Positions 43,766 through 53,974 are shown, numbered from the stretch's first letter. The stretch: DNA of 64,000 nucleotides from Mycolicibacterium sp. BiH015 (GCF_027706845.1 NZ_JAQGCZ010000003.1:310001-374000); one strand, 5' to 3'. Notes: a model not told the origin generated them from the sequence alone. Program-made: numbers and translations.

Positions 43766-44538
43766 GCGGCGCGCTGGACGGGCGGGTCGCCCTCGTGACG
43801 GGTGCAGGCGCAGGCATCGGCGAGGGCATCGCGAGACGGTTCGCCGACGAGGGCGCCCGGGTGGTCGTCGCCGAGTGTGACGAGGATGCGGGACGGGCGG
43901 TGGCCGAGCGCATCGGAGGCCTTTTCATCGGCACCGATGTCTCCGACCGCGGACAGGTCGAGAACGCAGTCGAGGCCGCGGTGTCGGAGTACGGATCGAT
44001 CGACATTCTGGTGAACAACGCCTGGGGCGGCGGCGGCATCGGCCGCGTCGAGCACAAGACCGACCGCCAGCTCGCCGACGGCATCGCGGTCGGCTATTAC
44101 GGGCCGTTCTGGGCGATGCGCGCTGCCCACCCGCACATGAAGGCCGCCGGTTGGGGCCGGGTCGTCAACCTGTGCAGTCTCAACGGCGTCAACGCGCACG
44201 TCGGCTCGCTGGAGTACAACGCCGCCAAGGAAGCGCTGCGCGCGCTGACCCGCACGGCGGCGCGGGAGTGGGCTCCGACCGGGGTGACCGTCAACGCGCT
44301 GTGTCCCGCAGCCAAGAGCCAGGCGTTCTTTCGCGCGCTGGGCGGCCATCCGGAACTCGCGGCGCTCGCCGACGCGGCCAATCCGATGGGCCGGATGGGC
44401 GACCCCTACGACGACATCGCGCCGGTGGCAGTCTTCCTTGCCTCCGAGGGGTCGCGATATCTGACCGGCAATACGCTCTTCGTCGACGGCGGTGCGCACA
44501 TCAACGGGGTGGCGTGGGCGCCAGACCTGGACGCGTGA
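43762..44538 (+). CDS. Short-chain dehydrogenase/reductase (SDR)
   Basis: The 258-residue protein is a classical SDR: TGAGAGIGEGIA cofactor motif near residue 13, NNAWGG, a catalytic Ser in LCSLNGVNA, YNAAKEA with Tyr and Lys, and a C-terminal LTGNTLFVDGGAHI. The ATG at 43762 overlaps the NTF2-like stop. It is complete. The substrate is unknown; with its neighbours it probably oxidises or reduces a steroid- or xenobiotic-like alcohol. Confidence 0.9.
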   Translation: MSGALDGRVALVTGAGAGIGEGIARRFADEGARVVVAECDEDAGRAVAERIGGLFIGTDVSDRGQVENAVEAAVSEYGSIDILVNNAWGGGGIGRVEHKTDRQLADGIAVGYYGPFWAMRAAHPHMKAAGWGRVVNLCSLNGVNAHVGSLEYNAAKEALRALTRTAAREWAPTGVTVNALCPAAKSQAFFRALGGHPELAALADAANPMGRMGDPYDDIAPVAVFLASEGSRYLTGNTLFVDGGAHINGVAWAPDLDA

Positions 44539-44541
44539 CCG

Positions 44542-45627
44542 TCAGCCGAGCTGCTGGCTCTGCTCGTCTGCCGGCGCCCCGACCTCGGCCAGCTTCGTCG
44601 GGTTCGAGGTGACCTCGTCGATCACGGTGTGGATGAAGCGCATCTTCTCCAGCACAGGCGGCGGCAGGACGAACGGGTAGATGTCTTCTTTGCCCATCGA
44701 CCGGTTCACCTGGTTGAGCCCCCACGACAGCGGCAGCCAGAGATCGATGAGGGTGTCGAAACTACTGGGCCCCAACACCCTTCGGTCATACGTCGCGGTC
44801 GCCGGCGCGAAGCTGAATGCGGCTGCGGTGTCGAGCGTGTCCCGGATGTGCAGATAGTGGGCGAAGGTCTCCGCCCAGTCCTCGGCGGGATGCATGGTCG
44901 CATACGAGGACACGTAGTTGTCCTCCCAGCCCGCCGGGGCGCCCTCGCTGTAATGCCGGTCCAGCGCCGCCTGGTAGTCGGCCTCGGGGTCGCCGAACAG
45001 TTCGTGATAGCGGTCCAGGTAAGCCTGCGACGTGCCGATGAGCCGATATTGGTAGTAGTGACCGATCTCATGACGGAAGTGCCCGAGAAGCGTCCGATAC
45101 GGTTCGTCCATCGAGATCCGCAACTGTTCGCGGTGGACGTCGTCCCCCTCGGCGAGGTCGAGGGTGATCACCCCGTTCTCGTGGCCGGTGAACACCTTCT
45201 CGAACTGACTCGACAGCAGATCGAAGGCCAGCCCGAACTGGGGATCGAGGTCTCGACCGACGATCGGCAGCTTGAGTTCGTGCAGTTCGGCGATGAGCCT
45301 GCGCTTCGCCCTCTCGGCGGTCGCGAACGCCGCCAGCGCGATGGTGTCGGCGTCGTTGGGCCGCGTGCGGGTCAACGCGCACGACACACACAGCTTGGCG
45401 ACCGGCCCCTTCTCCACCAGCCAATTGCATTCGGCGAGGTGCAGATTCGCACACAGCTGGTACTGCCGTTCGCTCACGGCTCCGGCGTGCTCGCTCTCCT
45501 CGGGCGGGGCGATCACCAGCAGCGCCATGTCATCGAGGGAAAACCCCAGTGCGCTCTTGCAATTCAGGCACACCGAATTCTCGAAGGACAACCGCTGACC
45601 GCAGTTCGGACAGGTGAAATCACGCAC
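44542..45627 (-). CDS. Zinc-ribbon and zinc-metallopeptidase-like protein (Rv2568c-like)
   Basis: The 361-residue protein has an N-terminal zinc ribbon with Cys6, Cys9, Cys20 and Cys23, two further Cys pairs (LHLAECNW, KLCVSC), and the HEIGH zinc-peptidase motif at residues 186-190. The Glu-rich region FGDPEADYQ follows. It fits the putative zinc-binding metallopeptidase family found beside transglutaminase and ATP-grasp genes. GTG 45627 (used) overlaps the upstream transglutaminase stop by eight bases; GTG 45636 is the alternative. Catalysis is inferred from the motif. Confidence 0.82.
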   Translation of the reverse strand: MRDFTCPNCGQRLSFENSVCLNCKSALGFSLDDMALLVIAPPEESEHAGAVSERQYQLCANLHLAECNWLVEKGPVAKLCVSCALTRTRPNDADTIALAAFATAERAKRRLIAELHELKLPIVGRDLDPQFGLAFDLLSSQFEKVFTGHENGVITLDLAEGDDVHREQLRISMDEPYRTLLGHFRHEIGHYYQYRLIGTSQAYLDRYHELFGDPEADYQAALDRHYSEGAPAGWEDNYVSSYATMHPAEDWAETFAHYLHIRDTLDTAAAFSFAPATATYDRRVLGPSSFDTLIDLWLPLSWGLNQVNRSMGKEDIYPFVLPPPVLEKMRFIHTVIDEVTSNPTKLAEVGAPADEQSQQLG

Positions 45628-46552
45628 CGAACCCACCCCCCTGATAGGGCGCGACGTCGACGGACACGTCGATCACGCTGCTTTCCGAATCCGTGTAGAT
45701 GATGCCGCGCAGCGGCGGGACGTCGGCGTAGTCGCGACCAAAGCCCACCGTGACATAGCGTTCGTCCACCATCTGGTTGTTGGTCGGATCCAGACCGAGC
45801 CATTGATTCTGAGGTGTCCACACCGACGCCCATGCGTGCGTCGCGTCAACTCCCACCATGCGTTCCTTCCCGGGCGGAGGGTCGGTCGCCAGGTACCCCG
45901 AGACGTAACTGGCGGCCAGACCGTTGGCACGCAGGCAGGCGATCGCAAGCCGCGCGAAGTCCTGACATACCCCCTCGCGCGCCGCCAAAACCTCGCTCAC
46001 CTGGGTCGACACCGTCGTCGACCCCGACTTGTAGGTGAAGTCGCCGTAGATGCGCGCGGTCAGGTCGCGCAACACCTCGATCAGCGGCCGGCCCGCGACG
46101 AAACTCGGTGCCGCATAGGCTCGCAGCTCCTCGGTGATCTCCGGCGGCTGCAGGTCGAGGGTGAACTCGGTGGCCAGCGCCCCGTCGGCGCCCACCGGGC
46201 GGGCGATCTCCCACGGTGCCCGTGCCGACGGGCCCTGATACAGCTCAGAAGGAGGCGGATCGACCTCGACGACCGAGCGGCTGGTGATCGTCAGCTCGTC
46301 GTGGCGCTCGGTGACGTGGAAGTAGGAGCTGATGTTGCCCCACCCGTCGCGGCTGGTGGAGCTGTCGGCGGGCTGGGGCTCGATGACGAGTTCGTGGAAC
46401 AGACATCGCTGGCGCGCCGACTCCCTCGGCGTGAGGAAACCGCGTCCGTAGGAACTGGTGACCATGTCCGAGTACCGATAGGCCGTGCGGTGGGTGACCT
46501 CGTAGCAGCGGGACGAGCCGGACGCGGTCGGTCCGTCGGGGAACGCGGTCAC
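45620..46552 (-). CDS. Transglutaminase-like cysteine protease (Rv2569c-like)
   Basis: The 310-residue protein has an N-terminal bacterial transglutaminase-associated beta domain and a transglutaminase core with the triad Cys196 (EGVCQDFARLA), His239 (DATHAWASVW) and Asp255 (WLGLDPTNN). The GTG at 46552 overlaps the ATP-grasp gene stop (GTGA). Bacterial members are thought to be peptidases or amide-forming enzymes rather than true crosslinkers. It is the third gene of a four-gene coupled block. Confidence 0.9.
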   Translation of the reverse strand: MTAFPDGPTASGSSRCYEVTHRTAYRYSDMVTSSYGRGFLTPRESARQRCLFHELVIEPQPADSSTSRDGWGNISSYFHVTERHDELTITSRSVVEVDPPPSELYQGPSARAPWEIARPVGADGALATEFTLDLQPPEITEELRAYAAPSFVAGRPLIEVLRDLTARIYGDFTYKSGSTTVSTQVSEVLAAREGVCQDFARLAIACLRANGLAASYVSGYLATDPPPGKERMVGVDATHAWASVWTPQNQWLGLDPTNNQMVDERYVTVGFGRDYADVPPLRGIIYTDSESSVIDVSVDVAPYQGGGFGA

Positions 46553-49248
46553 GGCACCACCCGCCGTTCGTCGGGTCCCCACAGCGGCTGCATGTCACCG
46601 GGTAGCGACAGGTGTATCGCGGTGATGACGGACGACAACTCGCGGAGGTCGCGGTGCATCGCGGACAGCAGGCTGTCGAGCTCGTCGCGGATGCCCTCCG
46701 CGTTGGCGTCCTCGAGGTCCTCCGGCGCGATTCGGCGCATGCGCGCGGCGATCTCGTCGACCATCCGCTCCGGACGCGACGACCCGGAGGATCCCGGTAG
46801 CGACTTCAGGTGCGCGCGCAGACGCTCGAGCTGGTAGACCAGCGAGCGGGGGTTGGCCGCATCGAACAGTACGAGCTCGGCCACGCCCGCCACGCTGATC
46901 TCGCCGGGATTTCGTCTGCGGTACATGACCAGTGACTCACACGCCACGAGTGTCGACTCCGTGATGGTCTGCTCGGCCCCGGCGGCTCGGACCGTGGTCA
47001 GGGTGGCCCGCAGCAGCGCGGTCAGCCCCTGGGCGCGCTCGATGCGTTTCCCGATATCGAGCATGGTCCAGCCCACGTCGTGAACCATCGACTCCGCGAC
47101 CACGCCCGACAGCGCGAGCATGCCGGCCAGCACCTGCGTGCTCGTCGACGCGAGGAACGCATCCCCTTCGGCCTGCGAATCGGGCGGCGTCTCGGGGCCG
47201 TAGAGGAGCGCGCGTTCCAGCGCGGACAGCACCATCCACGTGTCGTTCGACATCTGGTCGCGCACCGCGCGGGCCGCCAGGCCCAGGCGCTCCACCGACT
47301 GGGCGAGCGACCCGGGTCGATGCCGGTCGGCGGTGAGCGACCACAGGGTGGTGGGGGCGGTGGCCACCATTTCGGCGTAGTCCCCGCGCGCGCCCGTGTC
47401 GGTTCCGGTGATCTCGCCGAGCGCGGTGAGCAGCACCGGCACACATTCACTGCCGGCCATCGTGCGGCGGTAGCGGTATTCGTGGTAGCGCTCGCGGGTC
47501 ACGGTCAGCAGCCGCGACATGTGTTCGGCGCGTTCGGCGTACCGCCCGATCCAGAACAAGTCGGACAGCACGCGGGGCGAGCTGACCTCCTGCGTCGGGC
47601 TCGACCTCGCCAGCGCCGGAAGCCGCCCGGCATCGGCTGCGGCGAGATCCACCGCACCGCCGGCCGGAACCCTCTCCGCGGTGACACGAGTGGGCGTACG
47701 CACCCAGATATCCTTGGCTGCAACGGTTTTGAGTTGATAAGCCTTGCTTCCCGGTGCGAGCAGATAGCCGAGGCCGCCGATCATCGGCGCATACCCGCTG
47801 CGCTGCGACACCGAGAACAGCCGCATACCGACATTCGATGACGACAATCCGCCGGGCAGGAAATCCGACGGCGCCGAGGAGAATTGCGGCAACTCCTGCC
47901 CCACCCACTGCCAGGGCGTGGCCGAGATCCGGGCCGCCAGCGACTCGCGCTGCGCCGCGGACAACTCCGGACCGACGATCGGCTCCCCTCCGGTCACCGG
48001 CTTGATGAGCAGTTCCGACAGGTGGGCCAGCAGGTGCGATCGCTCGACGTCGATGCCTGCCCAGTACAGCGGCGCGGTCTGCAACAGCGGCGTCTCGCCG
48101 AGCAACTTCTCGGCCAGCTCAGGTAGAAAGCGAAGCAGCCCAGCGCTTTCCAGCACGCCGCTGCCGAGCGTGTTGACCACCGTCACGGCGCCCCGACGGA
48201 GCGCCTCGACCAGCCCGACCACGCCGAGTCGGGAATCGGGCCGCAGGTCCAGAGGGTCGGCGTACTCGGCGTCGACGCGGCGCAACACCACATCCACCCG
48301 CTTGAGGGTGCCCATCGAGCGCATCCACAGCTTGCCGTCACGCACCACGAGATCAGCACTCTCGACCAGCGGAAGACCCAGCAAGCCGGCAAGATAGGCC
48401 TGGTCGAACGCAGTCTCGGAGTGGATGCCGGGGCTCAGCACCACGATTACTGGCTCCTCGGCGGACTCCGGTGCCGCATCGACGAGGGCCAGCCGCAACG
48501 CCTGTGCCCACGGCGATGCGGGTCGCGGCCCGATCTGCTCGTAGAGGTCCGGAATCGCATGGGCCACCACCCGCCGGTCGGCCAGCGCGTAACCGGCTCC
48601 CGACGGCGCCTGGGTCCAGTCGGCGTTGACGAGAAACTCCCCGGACCGCGCCCGGCTGATGTCGCAGCCGTGCAGGAACAACTGGTGGCGGCCGGGCACC
48701 TCGATACCCTGTGCGGCCCTGACGTATCCGGGATGGGCGAACACCAGTTGCGGCGGCAGCACCCCGCTGGTGATCGAGCGCCGCTCCCCGTAGATGTCGG
48801 TCAGGACCGCATCGAGCAGTCGGGAGCGCTGCACGAGGCCGGCCTCCAGCCGATCCCAGTCGGGCGCCGAGATGACCAGCGGAAGCGCGTCGAGTTGCCA
48901 CGGCCCCGGGACGGCGGTGCCGTCGTGGTCGGTGATCGCATCACCGTGCCGATCGACCTGGATGTAGGTGATGCCGTCGTTGTCGACCAGCCCGCGGACC
49001 GCCGCGCGCAGCCGCGCGAGCCCGTCGCGACCCCGCTCCCGCACACAGTCGGCAAGCTCCTGCCACGCCGGCCGGACCTCGCCCTGCGCATCGACGAACT
49101 CGTCGTAGCCGGCTGACGGACCGCTCGCCAGCGGCTGGACGTCGAACAGCGGCTGCTGCGCCCGCATGGAGCCGTAGCGCTCCAGGGGGTCGAGGTCGGT
49201 CGCTCCGAAACCCGTACCGGGCGTCGGAGGCATTGCGGGGACGGCCAT
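46549..49248 (-). CDS. Circularly permuted ATP-grasp and alpha-E domain fusion (Rv2567-like)
   Basis: The 899-residue protein joins a circularly permuted ATP-grasp domain (about residues 60-500; GITYIQVDRHGDAITDHDG, IPDLYEQIGPRPASPWAQ, VNTLGSGVLESAGLLRFLPE) to an alpha-E helical domain (about 560-880; VLSDLFWIGRYAERAEHMSR, RRRNPGEISVAGVAELVLFD). Separate genes in many bacteria encode these two as DUF404/407 and DUF403, so this is a fusion as in M. tuberculosis Rv2567. ATP-grasp enzymes form amide bonds, so peptide ligation is likely. The ATG overlaps the DUF2126 stop (TAATG). Confidence 0.9.
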   Translation of the reverse strand: MAVPAMPPTPGTGFGATDLDPLERYGSMRAQQPLFDVQPLASGPSAGYDEFVDAQGEVRPAWQELADCVRERGRDGLARLRAAVRGLVDNDGITYIQVDRHGDAITDHDGTAVPGPWQLDALPLVISAPDWDRLEAGLVQRSRLLDAVLTDIYGERRSITSGVLPPQLVFAHPGYVRAAQGIEVPGRHQLFLHGCDISRARSGEFLVNADWTQAPSGAGYALADRRVVAHAIPDLYEQIGPRPASPWAQALRLALVDAAPESAEEPVIVVLSPGIHSETAFDQAYLAGLLGLPLVESADLVVRDGKLWMRSMGTLKRVDVVLRRVDAEYADPLDLRPDSRLGVVGLVEALRRGAVTVVNTLGSGVLESAGLLRFLPELAEKLLGETPLLQTAPLYWAGIDVERSHLLAHLSELLIKPVTGGEPIVGPELSAAQRESLAARISATPWQWVGQELPQFSSAPSDFLPGGLSSSNVGMRLFSVSQRSGYAPMIGGLGYLLAPGSKAYQLKTVAAKDIWVRTPTRVTAERVPAGGAVDLAAADAGRLPALARSSPTQEVSSPRVLSDLFWIGRYAERAEHMSRLLTVTRERYHEYRYRRTMAGSECVPVLLTALGEITGTDTGARGDYAEMVATAPTTLWSLTADRHRPGSLAQSVERLGLAARAVRDQMSNDTWMVLSALERALLYGPETPPDSQAEGDAFLASTSTQVLAGMLALSGVVAESMVHDVGWTMLDIGKRIERAQGLTALLRATLTTVRAAGAEQTITESTLVACESLVMYRRRNPGEISVAGVAELVLFDAANPRSLVYQLERLRAHLKSLPGSSGSSRPERMVDEIAARMRRIAPEDLEDANAEGIRDELDSLLSAMHRDLRELSSVITAIHLSLPGDMQPLWGPDERRVVP

Positions 49249-52200
49249 TACTGCAGAACGGTACGCACTCGCCGCAGATCCAAGATGCCCGGCGCGCCCA
49301 CATCGGTCGATTGGCGCGCCTGCTTTTCCCGCAGGTCCGCCAGATCGACCTTGCCGGGTGTGAAACCGCTCGCCTCGAAGCGTCGGCCGCGCCGTGATTC
49401 GGCTTCCACGGCGTTCACCGGCGGCGTGTCATAGGCACGGCCACCGGGATGGGAGACATGGTAGGTGCAGCCGCCCCGCGACACCCCGCTCGCGGCGTCG
49501 ACGAGTTCGAACCGCAAGGGACCGTCCACCGTGATGGTCGGGTGCAGCGCACTGGGCGGCTGCCACGCCCGGTACCGCACGCCGCCGACCTGGACATCGG
49601 GATTGTCGGTGGCCAGCATCGGGATGGGGTGTCCGTTGACGGTGACGATGTAGCGGGCCCGGTCGGCACCGATCAGCCTGACCTGCAGACGCTCCACCGA
49701 CGAGTCGACGTAGCGGGCGGTACCGCCCGCGGTGGCCTCCTCCCCCAGCACGTTCCACGGTTCGATGGCCTCGCGCAATTCGATTTCCACGCCGCCGAAC
49801 ACGGCGGTCCCGATCCGCGGGAAACGGAACTCGGTGAACGGGTCGAGCCAGCTGGTGTCGAACTCGATGCCGTGGGCCCGCAGATCCGCGGCCACTTCGG
49901 CAATGTCGTGAATGATGAAGTGCGGCAACAGATAACGGCCGTGCAGGTTGGCGCCGTGGCGAATCAGCGGGGCCCGTAGCGGCTCGTCCCAGAACCAGGC
50001 CACCAGGGAGCGCACGAGCAGCGACTGCACCATCGCCATCTGGTAGTGCGGGGGCATCTCGAAACCACGCAGCTCCAGCAAACCGAGCCGGCCCCGCGCG
50101 CTGTCGGGGCTGTAGAGCTTGTCGATGCAGAACTCGGCGCGGTGGGTGTTGCCGGTGATGTCGGTGAGAAGGTGTCGAAGAGCCCTGTCGGTGTGCCAAG
50201 GTTTGGGCCCCTCCGGTGACGTAGCCAGCCGCGCGATCTCGGCGAACGCGATCTCGAGCTCGTAGAGCGACTCGGGCCTGCCCTCGTCGACGCGCGGAGC
50301 CTGCGACGTCGTGCCGATGAAGCGCCCCGAGAACAGATACGACAGTGCCGGGTGGCGCTGCCAGTAGGTCAGCATCGACACCAGCAGATCGGGCCGACGC
50401 AGCAGCGGAGAGTCTGCCGGGGTGATGCCACCGAGGGTGATGTGGTTGCCGCCACCGGTGCCACCGTGGGAGCCGTCGACGTCGAACGTCTCGGTGGACA
50501 GCCGCGCCAACCGGGCTTGCGCGTAGAGCGTCTCCAGTTGTGCGCGCTGCTCGGCGAAGCTCTTCGTGGGTGCCACGTTGACCTCGATCACGCCTGGGTC
50601 CGGCGTGATCGTCATCGCCTCCAGACGCGGGTCGCTGGGCGGCCCGTATCCCTCGATCACCACGGGGCAGTCGATCGCAGCGGCGGCTGTCTCGATACGT
50701 TCGACCAGATCGACGAAATGCTCCAATTCGTCTGTCGGCGGCAGGAACACGTAGAGCAGGCCGTCCCGAATCTCGGCGACCAGCGCGGTCGTCGGCACCC
50801 ATTCCTGGTCTTCCTCCGCGACGACGGGGGCCGGCGGCGCGGTGCTCGCCGTGCCTCCCGGTCGCAGAGCGGGACGGCGCTGGATCGGGTCGGCGTCGAA
50901 CGGCGGGCGGGGGGGCCGCCAGCTGATCGAGTCCAGCGGAAGTCGCAGTCCTGCCGGTGAATCCCCGTCGAGCAGCACGATGCGCCCCCGGCGGAACGTC
51001 CAGTTGGCGCTTGCCCAGCCGTCCTCGCCGTCCGAGCGGTGCAGCGGCAGCACGAAGGCGGTGGGTTCGCCGACCGATGACTCGAGCCGCGTCAGCAGTG
51101 CGGCCCGCGCATCAGCGGTGTCGTCTGCCAGATCGTCGTCGGCGGCGACGGGCCGGCCCTTGGGCTGCCGCACGGCGGCCGCCAGTCGCGCCAACGGATC
51201 CTCGTAGGCCGGCCGCACCTGGCTGTCCGGCAGACCGAGGCGCTCGGCGATGACGGCGAGGAGTCGCCCTGCGGCATCAGGTGGAATCTCGCCGTGGTCG
51301 GCCCCCTCCTTCCACGGATCTTCCAGCAGCGCCTCATCGGTCCACAACGGCTCCCCGTCGGTACGCCAGAACAGTCCGATCTGCCACCGCGGCAACGGTT
51401 CTCCCGGGTACCACTTGCCCTGGCTGCGCTGCACCAGCCCCTGCGGCGCCCAGACCTTCTTCAGCAGCGCCGCGAGGGCCGAGGCCCGCTCGCGCTTGTG
51501 CGGCCCGTCCGCTGCGGTGGTCCACTCGGGGTCGACCTGGTTGTCGATCGAGACGAAGGTGGGTTCTCCACCGACGGTCAGGCGCACATCGCCTGCGGCC
51601 AACCTGTCGTCCACGCGCCTGCCGAGGGCGTTGATCGCCGCCCACGTCTCCTCGGTGTAGGGCAGCGTCACCCGCGGGTCTTCGTGGATGCGTGTGACGA
51701 CGTTGCTGAACTCCAGCGTCGTCTCGGACGGTTCGGTGGCGCCGGTGATCGGCGCGGCTGACTCCGGGTGCGGCGTTGCCGACAGCGGGATGTGGCCTTC
51801 ACCGGCGAACAGTCCAGAGGTGGGATCGAGGCCGATCCAGCCGGCACCGGGGATGTAGACCTCGGTCCAGGCGTGCAGATCGGTGAAGTCGGCGGCAGGT
51901 CCGGATGGCCCGTCGAGCGCCTCGACGTCGGACGTCAGCTGCACGAGGTAGCCGGAGACGAACCGGGCGGCCAGGCCCATGTGTCTGAGCAGGGACACGA
52001 GCAGCCACGCCGAGTCCCGGCATGATCCGATCCCGGTCCGCAACGTGAATTCCGGCGTCTGCACGCCGGGTTCCATCCGCAGGGAGTAGCCGACGTCGGC
52101 GTTGACGGCGCGGTTGAGCGCGACGAGGAAGTCGATGGTGCGGGTGCCGTCGGCGATCACGAAGTTCTTCACCCACGCCTCGACGAGGTCGCTCGGCCCG

Positions 52201-52583
52201 GACCCCTCGCCGGTGTCGTCGACCGGCCGCAGGTAGGGCTTGAGGTCTTCGAGGAGATTCTTCGGGTATTCGAAGGGGAACGTCTCGGCGTAATCCTCGA
52301 TGAAGAAGTCGAACGGGTTGATGATCTTCATGTCGGCGATCAGGCCGACGGTGATCGTGAGGCTGCGGGTTCTGGACGGGAACACCAACCGGGCCAGGAA
52401 GTTTCCGAAGGCGTCCTGCTGCCAGTTGATGAAATGATCCGCCGGTTCGACCTGTAGCGAGTAGGCCTCGATGGGCGTGCGGGAATGCGGCGCCGGACGC
52501 AGCCGCACCACGTGCGGATGGACCTCCACGAGACGGTCGAACGTGTAGCTGGTGCGGTGCTCCAGCGCCACCTTGATACCCAT
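49248..52583 (-). CDS. DUF2126 protein with N-terminal transglutaminase domain (Rv2566-like)
   Basis: The 1111-residue protein starts with a transglutaminase N-terminal domain and core whose triad is Cys188 (GIGSCRDSAWLL), His237 (DLHAWTEVYIP) and Asp253 (GLDPTSG). The remaining about 700 residues are DUF2126, ending with TVDGPLRFELVDAASGVSRG and AEFCIDKLYSPDSARGRLGL segments, of unknown activity but glutamine-synthetase-like in earlier domain analyses (amidoligase proposal). The ATG at 52583 is preceded by TAGCGCT, without a strong Shine-Dalgarno. It leads the four-gene block. Confidence 0.9.
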   Translation of the reverse strand: MGIKVALEHRTSYTFDRLVEVHPHVVRLRPAPHSRTPIEAYSLQVEPADHFINWQQDAFGNFLARLVFPSRTRSLTITVGLIADMKIINPFDFFIEDYAETFPFEYPKNLLEDLKPYLRPVDDTGEGSGPSDLVEAWVKNFVIADGTRTIDFLVALNRAVNADVGYSLRMEPGVQTPEFTLRTGIGSCRDSAWLLVSLLRHMGLAARFVSGYLVQLTSDVEALDGPSGPAADFTDLHAWTEVYIPGAGWIGLDPTSGLFAGEGHIPLSATPHPESAAPITGATEPSETTLEFSNVVTRIHEDPRVTLPYTEETWAAINALGRRVDDRLAAGDVRLTVGGEPTFVSIDNQVDPEWTTAADGPHKRERASALAALLKKVWAPQGLVQRSQGKWYPGEPLPRWQIGLFWRTDGEPLWTDEALLEDPWKEGADHGEIPPDAAGRLLAVIAERLGLPDSQVRPAYEDPLARLAAAVRQPKGRPVAADDDLADDTADARAALLTRLESSVGEPTAFVLPLHRSDGEDGWASANWTFRRGRIVLLDGDSPAGLRLPLDSISWRPPRPPFDADPIQRRPALRPGGTASTAPPAPVVAEEDQEWVPTTALVAEIRDGLLYVFLPPTDELEHFVDLVERIETAAAAIDCPVVIEGYGPPSDPRLEAMTITPDPGVIEVNVAPTKSFAEQRAQLETLYAQARLARLSTETFDVDGSHGGTGGGNHITLGGITPADSPLLRRPDLLVSMLTYWQRHPALSYLFSGRFIGTTSQAPRVDEGRPESLYELEIAFAEIARLATSPEGPKPWHTDRALRHLLTDITGNTHRAEFCIDKLYSPDSARGRLGLLELRGFEMPPHYQMAMVQSLLVRSLVAWFWDEPLRAPLIRHGANLHGRYLLPHFIIHDIAEVAADLRAHGIEFDTSWLDPFTEFRFPRIGTAVFGGVEIELREAIEPWNVLGEEATAGGTARYVDSSVERLQVRLIGADRARYIVTVNGHPIPMLATDNPDVQVGGVRYRAWQPPSALHPTITVDGPLRFELVDAASGVSRGGCTYHVSHPGGRAYDTPPVNAVEAESRRGRRFEASGFTPGKVDLADLREKQARQSTDVGAPGILDLRRVRTVLQ

Positions 52584-52669
52584 AGCGCTAGATCCCACCA
52601 CACCCGACAGTGCAGCGCAGATCGCGTCGGGTTTGCGCGATGAGCTCGGGGACGCCGCGCGGAGCCCGG

Positions 52670-53974
52670 TCAGCTCTCCTTGTCGGTGACGCTTCCCGAG
52701 GGCGCGCCGGCGGGCTCGTCGTCATCGGTCGCCTCGGTGTCGTCACCACTGGGCTCCTTCGCGGTGCCCTCCTCGGCGTCGACGCTTCGTGCGTCATCGC
52801 CAACCTCGTCGACGCCACCATGGTCCCGGTCCGTGGGGTCTCCGGCGAAATCGCCCTCGGTGAGGTCGTCGAGCCCCGCGGGCGCAGTGTCCTCCGAAGT
52901 GATCTGGCGTCGATCGGCCCCGTCGGAACCGCCGGAGCGCTTCGTCTTCTTCTCACCGGAGTCATCGGTGAATCGATCGGGTGGGGCCTCGCCGGTCACC
53001 GCCGCCTGGGGAGCGGCCAATGTCGCGTCGCCGGTCGGTCCGGGCGGGCCGGGGAGGTTCGTCGGGATCTCGAACTTCCAGTATTTCTGCTGGGATGCCC
53101 AGTTCCGTTTGTAGGCGCTGTCGATGACGGGCCGCAAGGCCTTCTCGAGGAAGGCGGTGAACTTCGGATCAAAGACATCGCTTTCGTACATGTCGTTGAG
53201 CAGGGGCAGGCGCGCAGCCGGCACGATGACCGTCGTCGTCGTCGCACCCAACGAATTCGTGTCGGTGCGGTAGTGGACTGGGTTGTTGGCCACGTCGTAG
53301 AACGCGGCGTCGACATGAAGGAGTTCGGCCCCGCGGACGGCGTTGAGGACCGCGAGAAGGTTGAAGGGGTTGTCCGGAAAGTCCGCGATGCCGTCGTATT
53401 CGGCCGCCACGATGAGAATGTCGTAGGGCGTCTCAGGGATCGGCTGGTACTTGGTCCCGATGAAGAACATCTTCCCGGGTGCGCCGTAGATGGCGACGTT
53501 CATCTGGTCCCGCGTGGGCGCGGTGATGCCATCCTGGGTGTTCTCTGCGTCCGCCATCAGGCGGTAGAGAACATCCACCACCGACGGTGCTCCCTTGGAT
53601 ACGCCGCCGATGGTGAGTGGGGTTCCTGCGGTTGCCTGATGTGCATAGATCGCGTCGTAGAGATTGTCCGAGCCTTCCGGAACCGAGACTGCGAACTCGG
53701 CATCGCCGGGAAACGGGACGCTGACGCGCTCGTTGTATTCGGCGAAGTAGCCGCCGAAAGCGGTGAGCATCTGTTCGGTGGTGAGTTGCGCGTACTGGCC
53801 GCGGCCGCCGAGCAGCAGCGCAGTCGCACCGTTGCACCGCCCTCCCGCTTCCCCGCACGGCACCGTCGCGGCACTGGATATGCCAGCACCTAACTGAGCA
53901 AAACTTATTGGAGTGAACGCCAGGCCGGCGGCGACCACCGAAGCCGTCATAGAACGAGCACAACGAAACGCCAC
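52670..53974 (-). CDS. Secreted PE-PPE-domain serine hydrolase with acidic tail
   Basis: The 434-residue protein has a signal peptide (VVAAGLAFTPISFA then cleavage near residue 35) and the PE-PPE domain (alpha/beta-hydrolase, esterase type) with the nucleophile elbow GGVSKGAP (Ser126). A possible disulfide pair is Cys40/Cys47. The last about 100 residues are disordered, rich in Asp, Glu, Ser and Thr. There is no PE or PPE N-terminus, so it is a free-standing PE-PPE domain enzyme, as in other mycobacteria. The GTG start has GGGGGAT upstream. Acyl-ester substrate is inferred. Confidence 0.85.
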   Translation of the reverse strand: MAFRCARSMTASVVAAGLAFTPISFAQLGAGISSAATVPCGEAGGRCNGATALLLGGRGQYAQLTTEQMLTAFGGYFAEYNERVSVPFPGDAEFAVSVPEGSDNLYDAIYAHQATAGTPLTIGGVSKGAPSVVDVLYRLMADAENTQDGITAPTRDQMNVAIYGAPGKMFFIGTKYQPIPETPYDILIVAAEYDGIADFPDNPFNLLAVLNAVRGAELLHVDAAFYDVANNPVHYRTDTNSLGATTTTVIVPAARLPLLNDMYESDVFDPKFTAFLEKALRPVIDSAYKRNWASQQKYWKFEIPTNLPGPPGPTGDATLAAPQAAVTGEAPPDRFTDDSGEKKTKRSGGSDGADRRQITSEDTAPAGLDDLTEGDFAGDPTDRDHGGVDEVGDDARSVDAEEGTAKEPSGDDTEATDDDEPAGAPSGSVTDKES

